Shown here piece after piece: positions 26,464-35,391 of a DNA stretch of 64,000 bases (positions are counted from its first letter, which is position 1; every line of letters begins with the position of its first letter). Origin of the DNA: Clostridia bacterium. GTDB lineage: Bacteria > Bacillota > Clostridia > Christensenellales > Pumilibacteraceae. Position numbers and translations under genes: made by a program. The stretch is taken from assembly GCA_900767465.1 (NCBI GenBank), contig CAAGAW010000009.1:353424-417423 (forward strand), read 5' to 3'. Under the pieces are notes generated by a model. The model was not told the DNA's origin. It worked only from the letters and a program-made list of their open reading frames with translations, and made no database searches.

Positions 26464-28518
26464 TTACTTAACGTCGAGGTCTTTAAGAAGATCTGCGAAC
26501 GGGTTGTTGGAAACTTCCTCGCTCCACTCCTTCTCGCCCTCGTCGTCGCGTTTTTCCTGCTTTGCGCGGGGTTTTCTCGACTTCTTCTCGCCCTCGTCCT
26601 CGGTGTGAGCGGGTTTCTCTTCCTCGGGGAGGCAAGCCTTGATACTGAGGTTGATCTTACGATTAGCCTCGTCGTAGTTGAGAACCTTAACTTCGACTTC
26701 GTCGCCGACTTTAACGACTTCGTTGATGTCTTTAACGAAGGTGTGAGCAACTTCGGAAACGTGAACGAGTCCTTCGATATGCGGCTCGATCTCGACAAAC
26801 ACGCCGAACGGAACGATGCTTACGACTTTACCCTTAGTCACGCTACCGACGGGGTGTTTTTCCATGCAGGCAACGAACGGATGCGGTTGAAGTTGTTTGT
26901 ATCCGAGCGAAACTCTGTTCTTCTCGCGATCCGCCGAAAGAACGACGAATTCGTACGACTGACCGACGGTAAGAACTTCCTCAACGTTTTTGATATGAGT
27001 CCAGGAAAGGTCTACGATGTGCGCGAGGCAATCGAATCCGTCCACGCTGACGAACGCGCCGAACGCGGTGGTGCGTTTTACGACGCCGCTTACGATCATA
27101 TTAGGAACGACGTTAGCCCAGAAAATATCTTCTTTTGCTTTGCGTTCCGCCTCCGCTACTTTGCGGTGGCTTGCGACGATTTTATGTTTGGCGTCGTCGA
27201 TTTCAAGCGCGGTAACGACGAGTTTTTTGCCTACGTATTTAGCGAGATCGCGAACGAATCTTTCCTCTACCTGCGACGCGGGAATGAAGATATTGTAAGT
27301 TCCGAGACGAGCGGTAAGACCTTTTTCGACGTTCTTGTCGATTTTGATCTCGAAGTATTCGCCGTTTCTGATCGTATCTATAATCTTATCGGCTTCTTTG
27401 ATCTCGTCGACGGCTTTTTTGGAAAGGAGAATGCAACCGGTTCCGGCGTCTTTCTTGCCGATACGAACTTCGAGTTCGTCGCCCGCTTTGTAGTCGTCCG
27501 GATTATACGATCCGTCCATATTGACTTCGGTTGCGGGGATAAAACCGTCGTTCTTTCCGCCGATTTCGACTTTGATCCCGTCTGCGTCTGCGGAAATAAC
27601 CTTACCGGTTACGCGCTTGCCTTCCTTGTAGCTGACGAAAGAATCTTCGACGCCTTTAAGGAACTCTTCGTTCACTGCTTTGGTAAACTCTTGACTCATG
27701 TACTTTATAACCTCCATAATCGACTCCTCGGGAGCCGACGCGCCACCGATTACTCCTACCGTATCGTCGGCGCAAAAATTTAACGAATTCAGTTCAGCCG
27801 CCCCGCTCACACCGAACGCTTGCGCTCTGCCGCTGTCGGCGATCTCGATAAGCTTGCGGGTGTTGGAACTGTTCGGGCTTCCGACGACTATTATTTTGTC
27901 GCAAATACCGGACAGTTTTTTAGCCTCGTTTTGACGGCTAACAGTAGTATAGCAAATTGTGTCAAATATTTCAACTGTTTTGAAACGGTCTTTTTGAATT
28001 TTTTTAAGAATTTGCAAATATTTTTCGGTAGAAAAGGTCGTTTGCTCTACGAAACAGGTTTTTACGTCCGCGTCGAGCGACGAAAAATCAAAATTTTCGT
28101 CCGCAATCGTCGCTTCGAAACCGCACCACCCGTTAATCCCCTTCACCTCGGGGTGATCCGCGTTGCCGATTATCACGATCTTGTACCCGTCCTCGTGATG
28201 AGCGCGAACAAGCTCGTGAATTTTCTTCACAAAAGGACAAGTCGCGTCGATAAGTTTGTATCCGCGGCGCGCGATTTCTTCGTAAACTTCGGGCGGCGCG
28301 CCGTGCGAGCGGATTACGACGGTCGCTTCGTCGTCGTGAATTTCATCTACCGAATCCACGGTTTTAACGCCGAGCGCGCGAAGTTCGGTCGTTACTCGCT
28401 CGTTGTGGATAACGTCGCCGAGCGTGTACGTATGCTCGCCTGCGTTTCTCTTTACCGCGTCGACCGCGCTTTTTACGCCGAAACAGAATCCGCCGTTTTT
28501 CGCCTTGATTATCTTCAT
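26464..28518 (-). CDS. ispH: Fused 4-hydroxy-3-methylbut-2-enyl diphosphate reductase (IspH) and S1-domain RNA-binding protein
   Basis: 684 residues. Residues 1-285 are IspH (last step of the MEP isoprenoid pathway) with the three cluster cysteines C12, C95 and C190 and the conserved SHG and TTFS sequences. Residues about 300-640 hold four S1 domains like those of ribosomal protein S1, followed by a charged Lys/Glu tail. This fusion is known in clostridia. With dxr and ispG also in the window it supplies three MEP enzymes. It follows cmk by three bases, the same cmk-ispH/rpsA neighbourhood seen widely. Confidence 0.95.
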   Translation of the reverse strand: MKIIKAKNGGFCFGVKSAVDAVKRNAGEHTYTLGDVIHNERVTTELRALGVKTVDSVDEIHDDEATVVIRSHGAPPEVYEEIARRGYKLIDATCPFVKKIHELVRAHHEDGYKIVIIGNADHPEVKGINGWCGFEATIADENFDFSSLDADVKTCFVEQTTFSTEKYLQILKKIQKDRFKTVEIFDTICYTTVSRQNEAKKLSGICDKIIVVGSPNSSNTRKLIEIADSGRAQAFGVSGAAELNSLNFCADDTVGVIGGASAPEESIMEVIKYMSQEFTKAVNEEFLKGVEDSFVSYKEGKRVTGKVISADADGIKVEIGGKNDGFIPATEVNMDGSYNPDDYKAGDELEVRIGKKDAGTGCILLSKKAVDEIKEADKIIDTIRNGEYFEIKIDKNVEKGLTARLGTYNIFIPASQVEERFVRDLAKYVGKKLVVTALEIDDAKHKIVASHRKVAEAERKAKEDIFWANVVPNMIVSGVVKRTTAFGAFVSVDGFDCLAHIVDLSWTHIKNVEEVLTVGQSYEFVVLSADREKNRVSLGYKQLQPHPFVACMEKHPVGSVTKGKVVSIVPFGVFVEIEPHIEGLVHVSEVAHTFVKDINEVVKVGDEVEVKVLNYDEANRKINLSIKACLPEEEKPAHTEDEGEKKSRKPRAKQEKRDDEGEKEWSEEVSNNPFADLLKDLDVK

Positions 28519-28521
28519 CGC

Positions 28522-29175
28522 CTATTTTTTAACGTAAGAAGCAAGCTTGTCGGCTACTTCATCAATAGTCATAAACGTCGTGTCTACCTCGACGGCGTCG
28601 TCTGCCTTTTTAAGCGGTGCGAGCGCACGGTGCGAATCGTTGTAATCGCGCGTTTCGATATCCGTGCGGATCTTGTCGAGATCGCATTTTTCGCCGCGGG
28701 CGACGAGTTCTTTATACCGGCGTTTTGCTCTCTCCTCCGCGCTTGCGGTAAGGAAAAATTTGTACTCGGCTTTGGGGAGAACGAAAGTACCTATATCCCT
28801 GCCGTCGAGAACGGTATCCTGCTTTGCGGCGATAATCCGTTGAAGCGCGACCATCGCGTGACGAACGGGAGGAAGCGCGGAAATGTCGCTTGCGGCTTTG
28901 GATACTTCCGGCGTGCGGATAACTCCGCTCACGTCCTCGCCGTCAACGTAAACATGCTGTACGCCGTCCGCGATTTTAACGTCGACGTCCGTTTCTTTCA
29001 GCATTTTTTCGACCGATTCGAGATCGGTAACACTTACGCCCGACTTTATCGCCTTATACCCGATCGCGCGGTACATCGCGCCCGTATCGAGGTATAAAAT
29101 CCCGAGACGAGCCGCAAGAATTTTGGCTATCGTGCTTTTCCCCGCGCCCGCGGGTCCGTCGATCGCAATATTCAT
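28522..29175 (-). CDS. cmk: Cytidylate kinase
   Basis: 217 residues; phosphorylates CMP and dCMP. P-loop GPAGAGKST at residues 6-14, the LYLDTGAMYR sequence at about 29-38, the DGRDIGTFVLP motif near 130 and the RAKRRYKEL lid near 155. ATG at 29175 with AAGGAG upstream. Operon with ispH-S1 downstream; the BaiN-type gene lies 34 bases upstream. Confidence 0.97.
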   Translation of the reverse strand: MNIAIDGPAGAGKSTIAKILAARLGILYLDTGAMYRAIGYKAIKSGVSVTDLESVEKMLKETDVDVKIADGVQHVYVDGEDVSGVIRTPEVSKAASDISALPPVRHAMVALQRIIAAKQDTVLDGRDIGTFVLPKAEYKFFLTASAEERAKRRYKELVARGEKCDLDKIRTDIETRDYNDSHRALAPLKKADDAVEVDTTFMTIDEVADKLASYVKK

Positions 29176-29209
29176 AATTTACTCCTTTTCCGGCGCAAGC
29201 CGTACGATT

Positions 29210-30412
29210 TTATTTTTTAGCCGCGGCTTTCCCCGCCGCGTAACCGGTAGACAACGCAATCTGAATATTAAACCCGCCGGTAAGAGCGTCGAGATCTAAC
29301 ATTTCACCCGCGAAATACAACCCTTTCACGATTTTGCTTTCCATAGTCTTCGGATCGACTTCGCTTACGTTTACTCCGCCCGCGGTAACTATTCCCTGCT
29401 CGATCGGCGCAAGTCCCGAAATCGTAAATTCGAGGCGCTTCAGAGTTTTTACGAGTCGTTCGCGCTCCTCCCGAGACACCGAATTTATCGGTTTGTCGGG
29501 GTCTATTCCGCTACGCTTGACTACGAACGGAATCATGCTTTGCGGCAAAAGGTCGCCGAGCGAGTTCTTGAACTGCTTGTTTTTTGCTTTTGCAAAATCG
29601 GATAAAACGCGTTTGTCGAGTTTTTCTTCGTCAAGCGCGGGTTTGAGGTCGAGGAAGAGTTTCAGTCCTTTTACGTTACCCGAATTTATACGGCTCGAAA
29701 GCGACAAAATTATCGGACCGCTCACGCCCGTATCGGTAAAAAGCATTTCGCCGAACAGCGAATATTTACCCGCCGAAGCGGTTACGTTTTTAAGCGACAA
29801 GCCTTTAAGCGAACTTACGTCGTCTTTCAGAATAATCGGAACGAGCGCGGGACGAAGAGGCGTTACGGTATGCCCCAGCGAAACGGCAAGCGAAAATCCG
29901 TCGCCGTTACTGCCGGTGGACGGGTAACTAACGCCGCCGCATGCAAGAATGACGCGATCGGCTTCGTAAACGGCGTTACGTCCCGAAATCGTGAATACGT
30001 TGTCGTGTTTTTCAATCTTTTTAACGTCGTCGCGAACGAATTTTACGCCCGATTTTTCCGCTCCGCGAACGAGCGCGCGTATAACGTCGCTCGACTTATC
30101 CGACACGGGAAATACGCGATTGCCGCGTTCGACTTTAACCTTCGTTCCGTTCTCTTCGAGGTACGCTATCGTGCTTTCGGGCGGGAACGAATAAATCGCG
30201 CCGAACAAAAATTTCGGGTTCGATACGACGTTTTCCAGAAATTCGCGCGGCGAACAAAGGTTGGTAACGTTGCACCTGCCCTTGCCCGTAATATAAAGTT
30301 TTTTTCCGGGTTTTTCGTTGCGTTCGATAAGCGTAACGCCCGCACCCGAACATGCCGCTTGCGCCGCAGCCATCAGACCGCCCGCGCCCGCGCCGACAAC
30401 AATAATCTTCAT
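29210..30412 (-). CDS. NAD(P)/FAD-dependent oxidoreductase, HI0933/BaiN family
   Basis: 400 residues from ATG 30412, which starts directly at the FAD-binding GAGAGGL motif (residues 7-13); the longer frame adds 17 unlikely residues. GRCNVTN at about 43-49 and the C-terminal AGEMLDLDALTGGFN at about 370-385 are diagnostic of the family. Members are flavoproteins; one (BaiN) is linked to bile-acid dehydroxylation but most are of unknown substrate, so no specific reaction is claimed. It comes after the oadA terminator and before cmk. Confidence 0.88.
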   Translation of the reverse strand: MKIIVVGAGAGGLMAAAQAACSGAGVTLIERNEKPGKKLYITGKGRCNVTNLCSPREFLENVVSNPKFLFGAIYSFPPESTIAYLEENGTKVKVERGNRVFPVSDKSSDVIRALVRGAEKSGVKFVRDDVKKIEKHDNVFTISGRNAVYEADRVILACGGVSYPSTGSNGDGFSLAVSLGHTVTPLRPALVPIILKDDVSSLKGLSLKNVTASAGKYSLFGEMLFTDTGVSGPIILSLSSRINSGNVKGLKLFLDLKPALDEEKLDKRVLSDFAKAKNKQFKNSLGDLLPQSMIPFVVKRSGIDPDKPINSVSREERERLVKTLKRLEFTISGLAPIEQGIVTAGGVNVSEVDPKTMESKIVKGLYFAGEMLDLDALTGGFNIQIALSTGYAAGKAAAKK

Positions 30413-30442
30413 AATCGCTCGCAGTAAAAAATCGTATCTTTT

Positions 30443-30478
30443 ACAAAAACCGCCGCGGCACAAATCGGAGCGACGGTT
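30443..30478 (-). terminator. Terminator after oadA
   Basis: Minus strand: stem AACCGTCGC/GCGGCGGTT (one G-U), 13-base loop, TTTTTG; 10 bases past the oadA stop and at the end of the five-gene sodium-pump operon. Confidence 0.85.
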
Positions 30479-30487
30479 TTATTTCTG

Positions 30488-31885
30488 TTAAACGGGATGA
30501 ACCTGACTGTCCTTGTCGAAAATCGTCTTGTCCACTCCGTACTTCGCCGCCTGACGACGCTTGAAGAACGGAACGGCAAGTTGCGGGAACAATGCGTAGG
30601 TAAGAACGTCCTCGTCGCTCTCGGCGAACTCCGCGATTTCCTTACGGTAATTGTCGAGCTCGGGTGCGATAAGATCGGCGGGACGGCAGGTAATGCGTTC
30701 CTCGTCGCCGATGATTTTCTTGACGATTTCGGCGTTCGGCTCGACGGGAAGTTTACCGTATTCGCCGCGAAGCACGCCCTTGGTTTCCTTGGTAACCATC
30801 TTGTAACGCTCGCCCTGCAGAACGTTAAGAACGGCTTGTGTTCCGACGATCTGGCTGGACGGAGTAACGAGCGGCGGATATCCGAGATCCGCGCGAACTC
30901 TCGGCACTTCTTCGAGAACGTCGATAAGCTTGTCGGACGCACCCGCCTGTTTGAGCTGCGAAATAAGGTTGGAAAGCATTCCTCCCGGAACCTGATAAAT
31001 AAGCGCGTTTACGTCTACTTTAAGAACTTTCGGGCTGAGGAATCCGTCCTCGGTAAGACGAGCGGCGACCTTATTGAAATGTTTGGTAAGTTCGTTAAGA
31101 TCGGAAAGTTCGATACCCGTATCGTACTTCGTTCCTTTAAGCGTAGCCACGAGCGGTTCGGTAGCAGGCTGCGAAGTTCCGTTACCGAGCGGCGAAAGCG
31201 CGGTATCAACGATGTCGCAACCGGCTTCGATCGCTTTAAGGTTTACCATATCGCCCGTACCCGCGGTGTTGTGGGTATGAAGGTGAACGAGCGTTTCGGG
31301 TTTAAGTTTTTCTTTGAGTCGACTTACGAGTTCGTAAGCGGTATACGGCAACAGAAGGTTTGCCATATCCTTGATACAAATGATGTCCGCGCCCATTTTT
31401 TCGAACGTAAGAGCAAGATCGACAAAATATTCGATCGTGTAAACGGGACCGGTCGTGTAACTGAACGCGACTTCCGCCGTTCCGCCGTATTTTTTCGTTG
31501 CGTCGAGCGCGGTTTTGATATTACGCGGGTCGTTGAGCGCGTCGAAAATACGGATAACGTCGATACCGTTTTCAATCGATTTTTTAACGAAAAGGTCGAC
31601 TACGTCGTCGGCATAATGCTTGTAACCGAGGAGGTTTTGTCCGCGAAGAAGCATCTGAAGTTTTGTGTTGGGGATAGCCTTGCGAAGAGCGCGAAGTCTC
31701 TCCCACGGGTCTTCGTTGAGGTAACGAAGGCAACTGTCGAAAGTCGCTCCGCCCCACGCTTCGAGCGCGTAATAACCTACTTTATCGAGTTGATCCGCAA
31801 CGGGTAACATTTCGTCGAGACGCATACGGGTAGCCGCTTGCGACTGATGAGCGTCGCGGAGGATAGTTTCCATTATTTTAACCAT
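30488..31885 (-). CDS. oadA: Oxaloacetate decarboxylase alpha-type carboxyltransferase (5S-like) subunit
   Basis: 465 residues. TIM-barrel carboxyltransferase that moves CO2 between biotin and pyruvate/oxaloacetate. Metal ligands: D11 in the RDAHQS motif and the HLHTHNTAG loop near 205-212; the lysine in CIKDMANLL near 175 is the usual carbamylated residue. The family C-terminal biotin domain is missing; a separate biotin carrier is encoded two genes upstream, as in the 5S subunit of transcarboxylase. Last gene of the operon, 21 bases after oadB. Confidence 0.93.
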   Translation of the reverse strand: MVKIMETILRDAHQSQAATRMRLDEMLPVADQLDKVGYYALEAWGGATFDSCLRYLNEDPWERLRALRKAIPNTKLQMLLRGQNLLGYKHYADDVVDLFVKKSIENGIDVIRIFDALNDPRNIKTALDATKKYGGTAEVAFSYTTGPVYTIEYFVDLALTFEKMGADIICIKDMANLLLPYTAYELVSRLKEKLKPETLVHLHTHNTAGTGDMVNLKAIEAGCDIVDTALSPLGNGTSQPATEPLVATLKGTKYDTGIELSDLNELTKHFNKVAARLTEDGFLSPKVLKVDVNALIYQVPGGMLSNLISQLKQAGASDKLIDVLEEVPRVRADLGYPPLVTPSSQIVGTQAVLNVLQGERYKMVTKETKGVLRGEYGKLPVEPNAEIVKKIIGDEERITCRPADLIAPELDNYRKEIAEFAESDEDVLTYALFPQLAVPFFKRRQAAKYGVDKTIFDKDSQVHPV

Positions 31886-31906
31886 AATAATATCTCCTGA
31901 AAATCT

Positions 31907-33103
31907 TTAAGCGAAAATCGAAATGAACACGCCCGCGGCGACGGCAGAACCGATGACGCCCGCGACGTTAGGACCCATAGCGTGCATAAGCAGATAGTTG
32001 TTGGGGTCGTATTCCTGCCCTACCTTTTGCGAAACGCGCGCCGCCATAGGCACTGCCGAAACGCCCGCGCTTCCGATAAGCGGATTGATCTTGCCGCCGC
32101 TGATGACGTTGAGAATCTTCGCGGTAACAAGTCCTCCGATCGTACCGAAGCAGAAAGCGCACAGTCCGAGTACGACGATTTTAAGCGTGGCAAACGTAAG
32201 GAACGTAGTACCGATTGCCTTCGTTCCGACGATCGTACCGAGCAGAATCGTAATGATATTGCAAAGCTCGTTGCTTGCGGTTTTGGCGAGTCGTTCGGTA
32301 ACGAGGCTCTCTTTGAACAGGTTGCCGAGCATAAGCATACCGAGAAGCGGGAGCGAGTCCGGAAGAAGCAATCCCGCGATAAGCGTAACCGCGATCGGGA
32401 AAATGATTTTCTCGCGTTTGGATACGGGACGAAGTTGCTCCATTCTGATAAGACGCTCTTTCTTAGTCGTCAGAAGCTTCATGATAGGCGGCTGAATAAT
32501 CGGGATAAGCGCCATATACGAATACGCCGCAATCGCGATTGCCGACAGAAGATTCGGAGCGAGTTTCTGGGTAACGTAAATAGCCGTAGGACCGTCCGCT
32601 CCGCCGATAATGCCGATTGCCGCGGCGGAACATCCGTCAAAACCGAGAAGGATCGCGCCGACGAAAGCGATGAACACGCCAAGCTGAGCACCCGCGCCGA
32701 TAAGAAGGCTTTTCGGGTTTGCGATAAGCGGACCGAAGTCGGTCATCGCGCCTATACCGAGGAAAATAAGCGGCGGATAAATAACTTTCGACACGCCGAA
32801 CTCAAGGTAATGGAAAAGACCGTAGGTAGCCTCTTTACCTTGCGCCGCCATTTCGGCTAACTTGTCCGCACTTGCCCCGTGTCCGGTGCCGAAAAGCACG
32901 TCGTTCGCGCCCGGAATGTTGATGATGAACATACCGAACGAGATCGGAAGAAGCAGAAGCGGCTCGAATTGCTTGACGATAGCGAGGTAGAACAGCACGA
33001 ACGACACTAAAATCATAACGTAGTTCTGCCACTCGCCGTACGCTATCGAATGAGCAATACCCGTGCTTTTCCACAGGTTCGCCATAGTTTCGATAAAATT
33101 CAT
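31907..33103 (-). CDS. oadB: Sodium-translocating decarboxylase beta subunit
   Basis: 398 residues, about ten membrane segments. Couples decarboxylation of carboxybiotin to outward sodium pumping. Conserved signatures: GFDGCSAAAIGIIGGADGPT region near 153-172 (holding the ion-binding aspartates) and GNLFKES with NELCNIITILLG near 270-300. The family serves oxaloacetate, methylmalonyl-CoA, malonate and glutaconyl-CoA pumps, so the substrate is set by the carboxyltransferase partner. Confidence 0.94.
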   Translation of the reverse strand: MNFIETMANLWKSTGIAHSIAYGEWQNYVMILVSFVLFYLAIVKQFEPLLLLPISFGMFIINIPGANDVLFGTGHGASADKLAEMAAQGKEATYGLFHYLEFGVSKVIYPPLIFLGIGAMTDFGPLIANPKSLLIGAGAQLGVFIAFVGAILLGFDGCSAAAIGIIGGADGPTAIYVTQKLAPNLLSAIAIAAYSYMALIPIIQPPIMKLLTTKKERLIRMEQLRPVSKREKIIFPIAVTLIAGLLLPDSLPLLGMLMLGNLFKESLVTERLAKTASNELCNIITILLGTIVGTKAIGTTFLTFATLKIVVLGLCAFCFGTIGGLVTAKILNVISGGKINPLIGSAGVSAVPMAARVSQKVGQEYDPNNYLLMHAMGPNVAGVIGSAVAAGVFISIFA

Positions 33104-33112
33104 CTAAGCCCC

Positions 33113-33472
33113 CTATTTAATGACGGCAAGTTTGGTGCCCGTTTCTACGGATTCGCCGGCTTTAACCATAAAAGTAACCACGCCGTCGGCAGAAGCATTG
33201 ATGTCGTTTTCCATCTTCATCGCTTCGAGAACGAGAATTTTCTCGCCTTTTTTAACGGTTGCGCCGTCGGCTACCGCGAGTTTGAGAACGGTGCCGGGCA
33301 TGGGCGAATTTACGGCGGTGCCGCCGGTTACGACAGGTTTTGCCGCGGGAGCGGGAGCAGCGGCGGGAGCGACCGTCTGAACTACGGGAGCGGCTGCCGC
33401 TCCGCCTTCGGTGACTTCCTCCACTTCTACCGAGTAGACGTTTCCGTTTACGTTTACGTTGAACTTACGCAT
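33113..33472 (-). CDS. Biotin carboxyl carrier protein of the sodium pump
   Basis: 119 residues: a short N-terminal beta region, an Ala/Pro-rich flexible linker (about 24-50), and a biotinyl domain with the target lysine K86 in the EAMKMEN motif. Carries CO2 between the carboxyltransferase subunits and OadB. Equivalent to MmdC or the 1.3S subunit. Starts 26 bases after oadG. Confidence 0.95.
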   Translation of the reverse strand: MRKFNVNVNGNVYSVEVEEVTEGGAAAAPVVQTVAPAAAPAPAAKPVVTGGTAVNSPMPGTVLKLAVADGATVKKGEKILVLEAMKMENDINASADGVVTFMVKAGESVETGTKLAVIK

Positions 33473-33498
33473 AATAATATCTCCTTAAATATCGAATG

Positions 33499-33825
33499 TT
33501 ACTTTCTTACGATGCTTTTTACTCTGAACGGGGCAACTTCGCCGCTTTTCGACTCGCTTGCCATAACCGCGGTAACGGCTGCCATGATGGCGGCAACGAG
33601 TTCCGCGTCGTCGGCAGACGCCGCAACGGGTTCTCCCTCTGTTTCGGATTCCGGAACGACCGCCGGTTTCTTTTTCGTTTTGTCGGCGAGTTTGAATACT
33701 CCCACGTACGCAAGTACCACGAAAATTATAATCGTGAGCGCAAGGAATATGATAAGCATTCCGATGACGAACACGAGCAGGCTGTCGAGCGCGCCGATAT
33801 CCGCGTTTTTAACTGCAAACAACAT
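33499..33825 (-). CDS. OadG-family small membrane subunit of the decarboxylase
   Basis: 108 residues with one N-terminal membrane helix (about 15-42), a Lys-rich cytoplasmic stretch, a Glu/Ala linker, and a C-terminal helix (about 73-92, SADDAELVAAIMAAVTAVM) and VKSIVRK end typical of OadG/MmdD assembly subunits. It joins the carboxyltransferase to the membrane pump. Six bases after the upstream gene. Confidence 0.85.
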   Translation of the reverse strand: MLFAVKNADIGALDSLLVFVIGMLIIFLALTIIIFVVLAYVGVFKLADKTKKKPAVVPESETEGEPVAASADDAELVAAIMAAVTAVMASESKSGEVAPFRVKSIVRK

Positions 33826-33830
33826 ATTTT

Positions 33831-35210
33831 CTACCTCTTGCTGATAAACGCCTGAACCGCACCTACGAGATACGGACGGGTAAGTTCGGGAGAAATAACG
33901 TTGTCGATATATCCGCCCTGCGCGACGACCACCGCCGAAGTATTTTCTTCGCCGTATTCTTTGGCAAGTTTTTTGGCTGCTTTGTCGCGGTCGGGTGCTT
34001 TTGCGATACGGTCGGCGTAAACGAGTTCGGCGGACGCAAGGTCGTCCATCATACCGATAGACGCTTTATCCCACGCAATCGTGTAATCGTAATACTTTTT
34101 GGACGCGAACGCGATATATCCGAGTCCGGTTGCTTTGCCGCAGATAACCGAGATCTTTGCGGTGGAAAGCGACGAAAGTTCGCCGAGAAGTCGTGCCGTA
34201 GCCGTCATAAGGTCGGGCTGGCACTGAGCGCAGTCCGCTACGCCGGTGCAATCGGCAAATGCAACTACGGGGAGTCCGAAATCGTCGCAAAGGTATAAAA
34301 GCGACGTGACTTTACGAATGCCGGCGGGGGTAAGTTTGCCGCCCGCGACTTTCGCGTCGGTAGCGACTACGCCCACAGATATTCCGTTGAGTCTCGCAAA
34401 GCCGGTAATCGCCTCTTTTCCGTAGTCCTTTTTAAGTTCAAACAGCGAACCGTTGTCGATAACGGACGACACGATATCGCGCATTTTTGATTTTGCGGAA
34501 AGATCGGGACAGGTACGGTTACCGTCGTCGTCCGTGGCAAGAACGTCGTCGCCGACAGCCGTAAGAATGTTACGTACAGCCGCGCCGAGTTCTTCGTCGT
34601 TTTTTACGACGAGCGAAGCGATTCCCGCCTCGGCAAGCACGGACGCGGTACCGACTTTCGCGGAGTCCTTGCCCGCTTTTGCCGCGATGATAAGCGGCGA
34701 AGAAGTTACGGTAACGGACTTATCGTACAAAATCGTGAAGTCGGCGATTCCGGTAAGATAGGAAAGCGAACCGAAGTTGCTGCCTTTTACCACCAGAACG
34801 GTAAGCGTTTCGCCTGCCGCCTCCGAAAAAGAATGAAGAATGTCGGCGTATCCTTCGAGCGCGTCGAGACCCTCCGCAAATCTTGCGCCCATGGTATCGA
34901 CGATACCGATAAGCGGCATAGACGACTTGACCGCGTTACGTACGCATTTTACGATTTTTGCCGAATTCGCCTTGCCGATACTGCCTTTAAGCACGTCGCC
35001 GTTAACCGCAAACAGCGCGACGTTGCGGTCGAGTACGGTTGCAAGACCCGATACGACGCCCTCGCCCGTTGCCGAACCGAGATCTGTTTCCGAGCGGACG
35101 AAGCGGTCGGATTCGATAAACGACTGCTCGTCCACAACCGCGTCGATTACTTTACGAACCGACTTGGTCGCGGCGTCGGCAACTTTGTTAAGTTCCTTGA
35201 CACTCTTCAT
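33831..35210 (-). CDS. Acyl-CoA carboxyltransferase-type subunit (MmdA/12S-like), divergent
   Basis: 459 residues, crotonase-fold double domain like methylmalonyl-CoA decarboxylase alpha or transcarboxylase 12S (usually about 510). The first oxyanion region reads DTMGARFAEGLDAL near 100-113 where relatives have DSGGARIQEG; the second reads GKATGLGY where relatives have RKAYGGAY. Both key glycine positions are therefore altered, and the N terminus is short. It is the first gene of an operon with OadG, biotin carrier, OadB and OadA. Substrate is probably an acyl-CoA but cannot be fixed. Confidence 0.82.
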   Translation of the reverse strand: MKSVKELNKVADAATKSVRKVIDAVVDEQSFIESDRFVRSETDLGSATGEGVVSGLATVLDRNVALFAVNGDVLKGSIGKANSAKIVKCVRNAVKSSMPLIGIVDTMGARFAEGLDALEGYADILHSFSEAAGETLTVLVVKGSNFGSLSYLTGIADFTILYDKSVTVTSSPLIIAAKAGKDSAKVGTASVLAEAGIASLVVKNDEELGAAVRNILTAVGDDVLATDDDGNRTCPDLSAKSKMRDIVSSVIDNGSLFELKKDYGKEAITGFARLNGISVGVVATDAKVAGGKLTPAGIRKVTSLLYLCDDFGLPVVAFADCTGVADCAQCQPDLMTATARLLGELSSLSTAKISVICGKATGLGYIAFASKKYYDYTIAWDKASIGMMDDLASAELVYADRIAKAPDRDKAAKKLAKEYGEENTSAVVVAQGGYIDNVISPELTRPYLVGAVQAFISKR

Positions 35211-35265
35211 ATATTAGCCTCCATAAGTTTTGCGGAAAGTTATATCCCAAAATTTCCACGATACC

Positions 35266-35294
35266 ATTATAACCTTTTTGTCGATAAAAGACAA
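35266..35294 (-). promoter_or_regulatory. Sigma-A promoter of the sodium-pump operon
   Basis: Minus strand: -35 TTGTCT (35289-35294), 17-base spacer, -10 TATAAT (35266-35271), 55 bases before the first gene, whose ribosome box is GGAGG. Confidence 0.82.
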
Positions 35295-35333
35295 GCGAAT
35301 TTCGACGAAAAACGCAACCAAAAAAATTTAATT

Positions 35334-35371
35334 TTAAAACCCGCACCCGTCTTTTATGACGGAAGCGCGGG
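35334..35371 (-). terminator. Terminator after rluB
   Basis: Minus strand: CCCGC and CCGTC arms pair with GACGG and GCGGG around ATAAAA, followed by TTTT and A/T-rich DNA. Confidence 0.82.
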
Positions 35372-35391
35372 CTTTATATGAGTTCTCGGTT

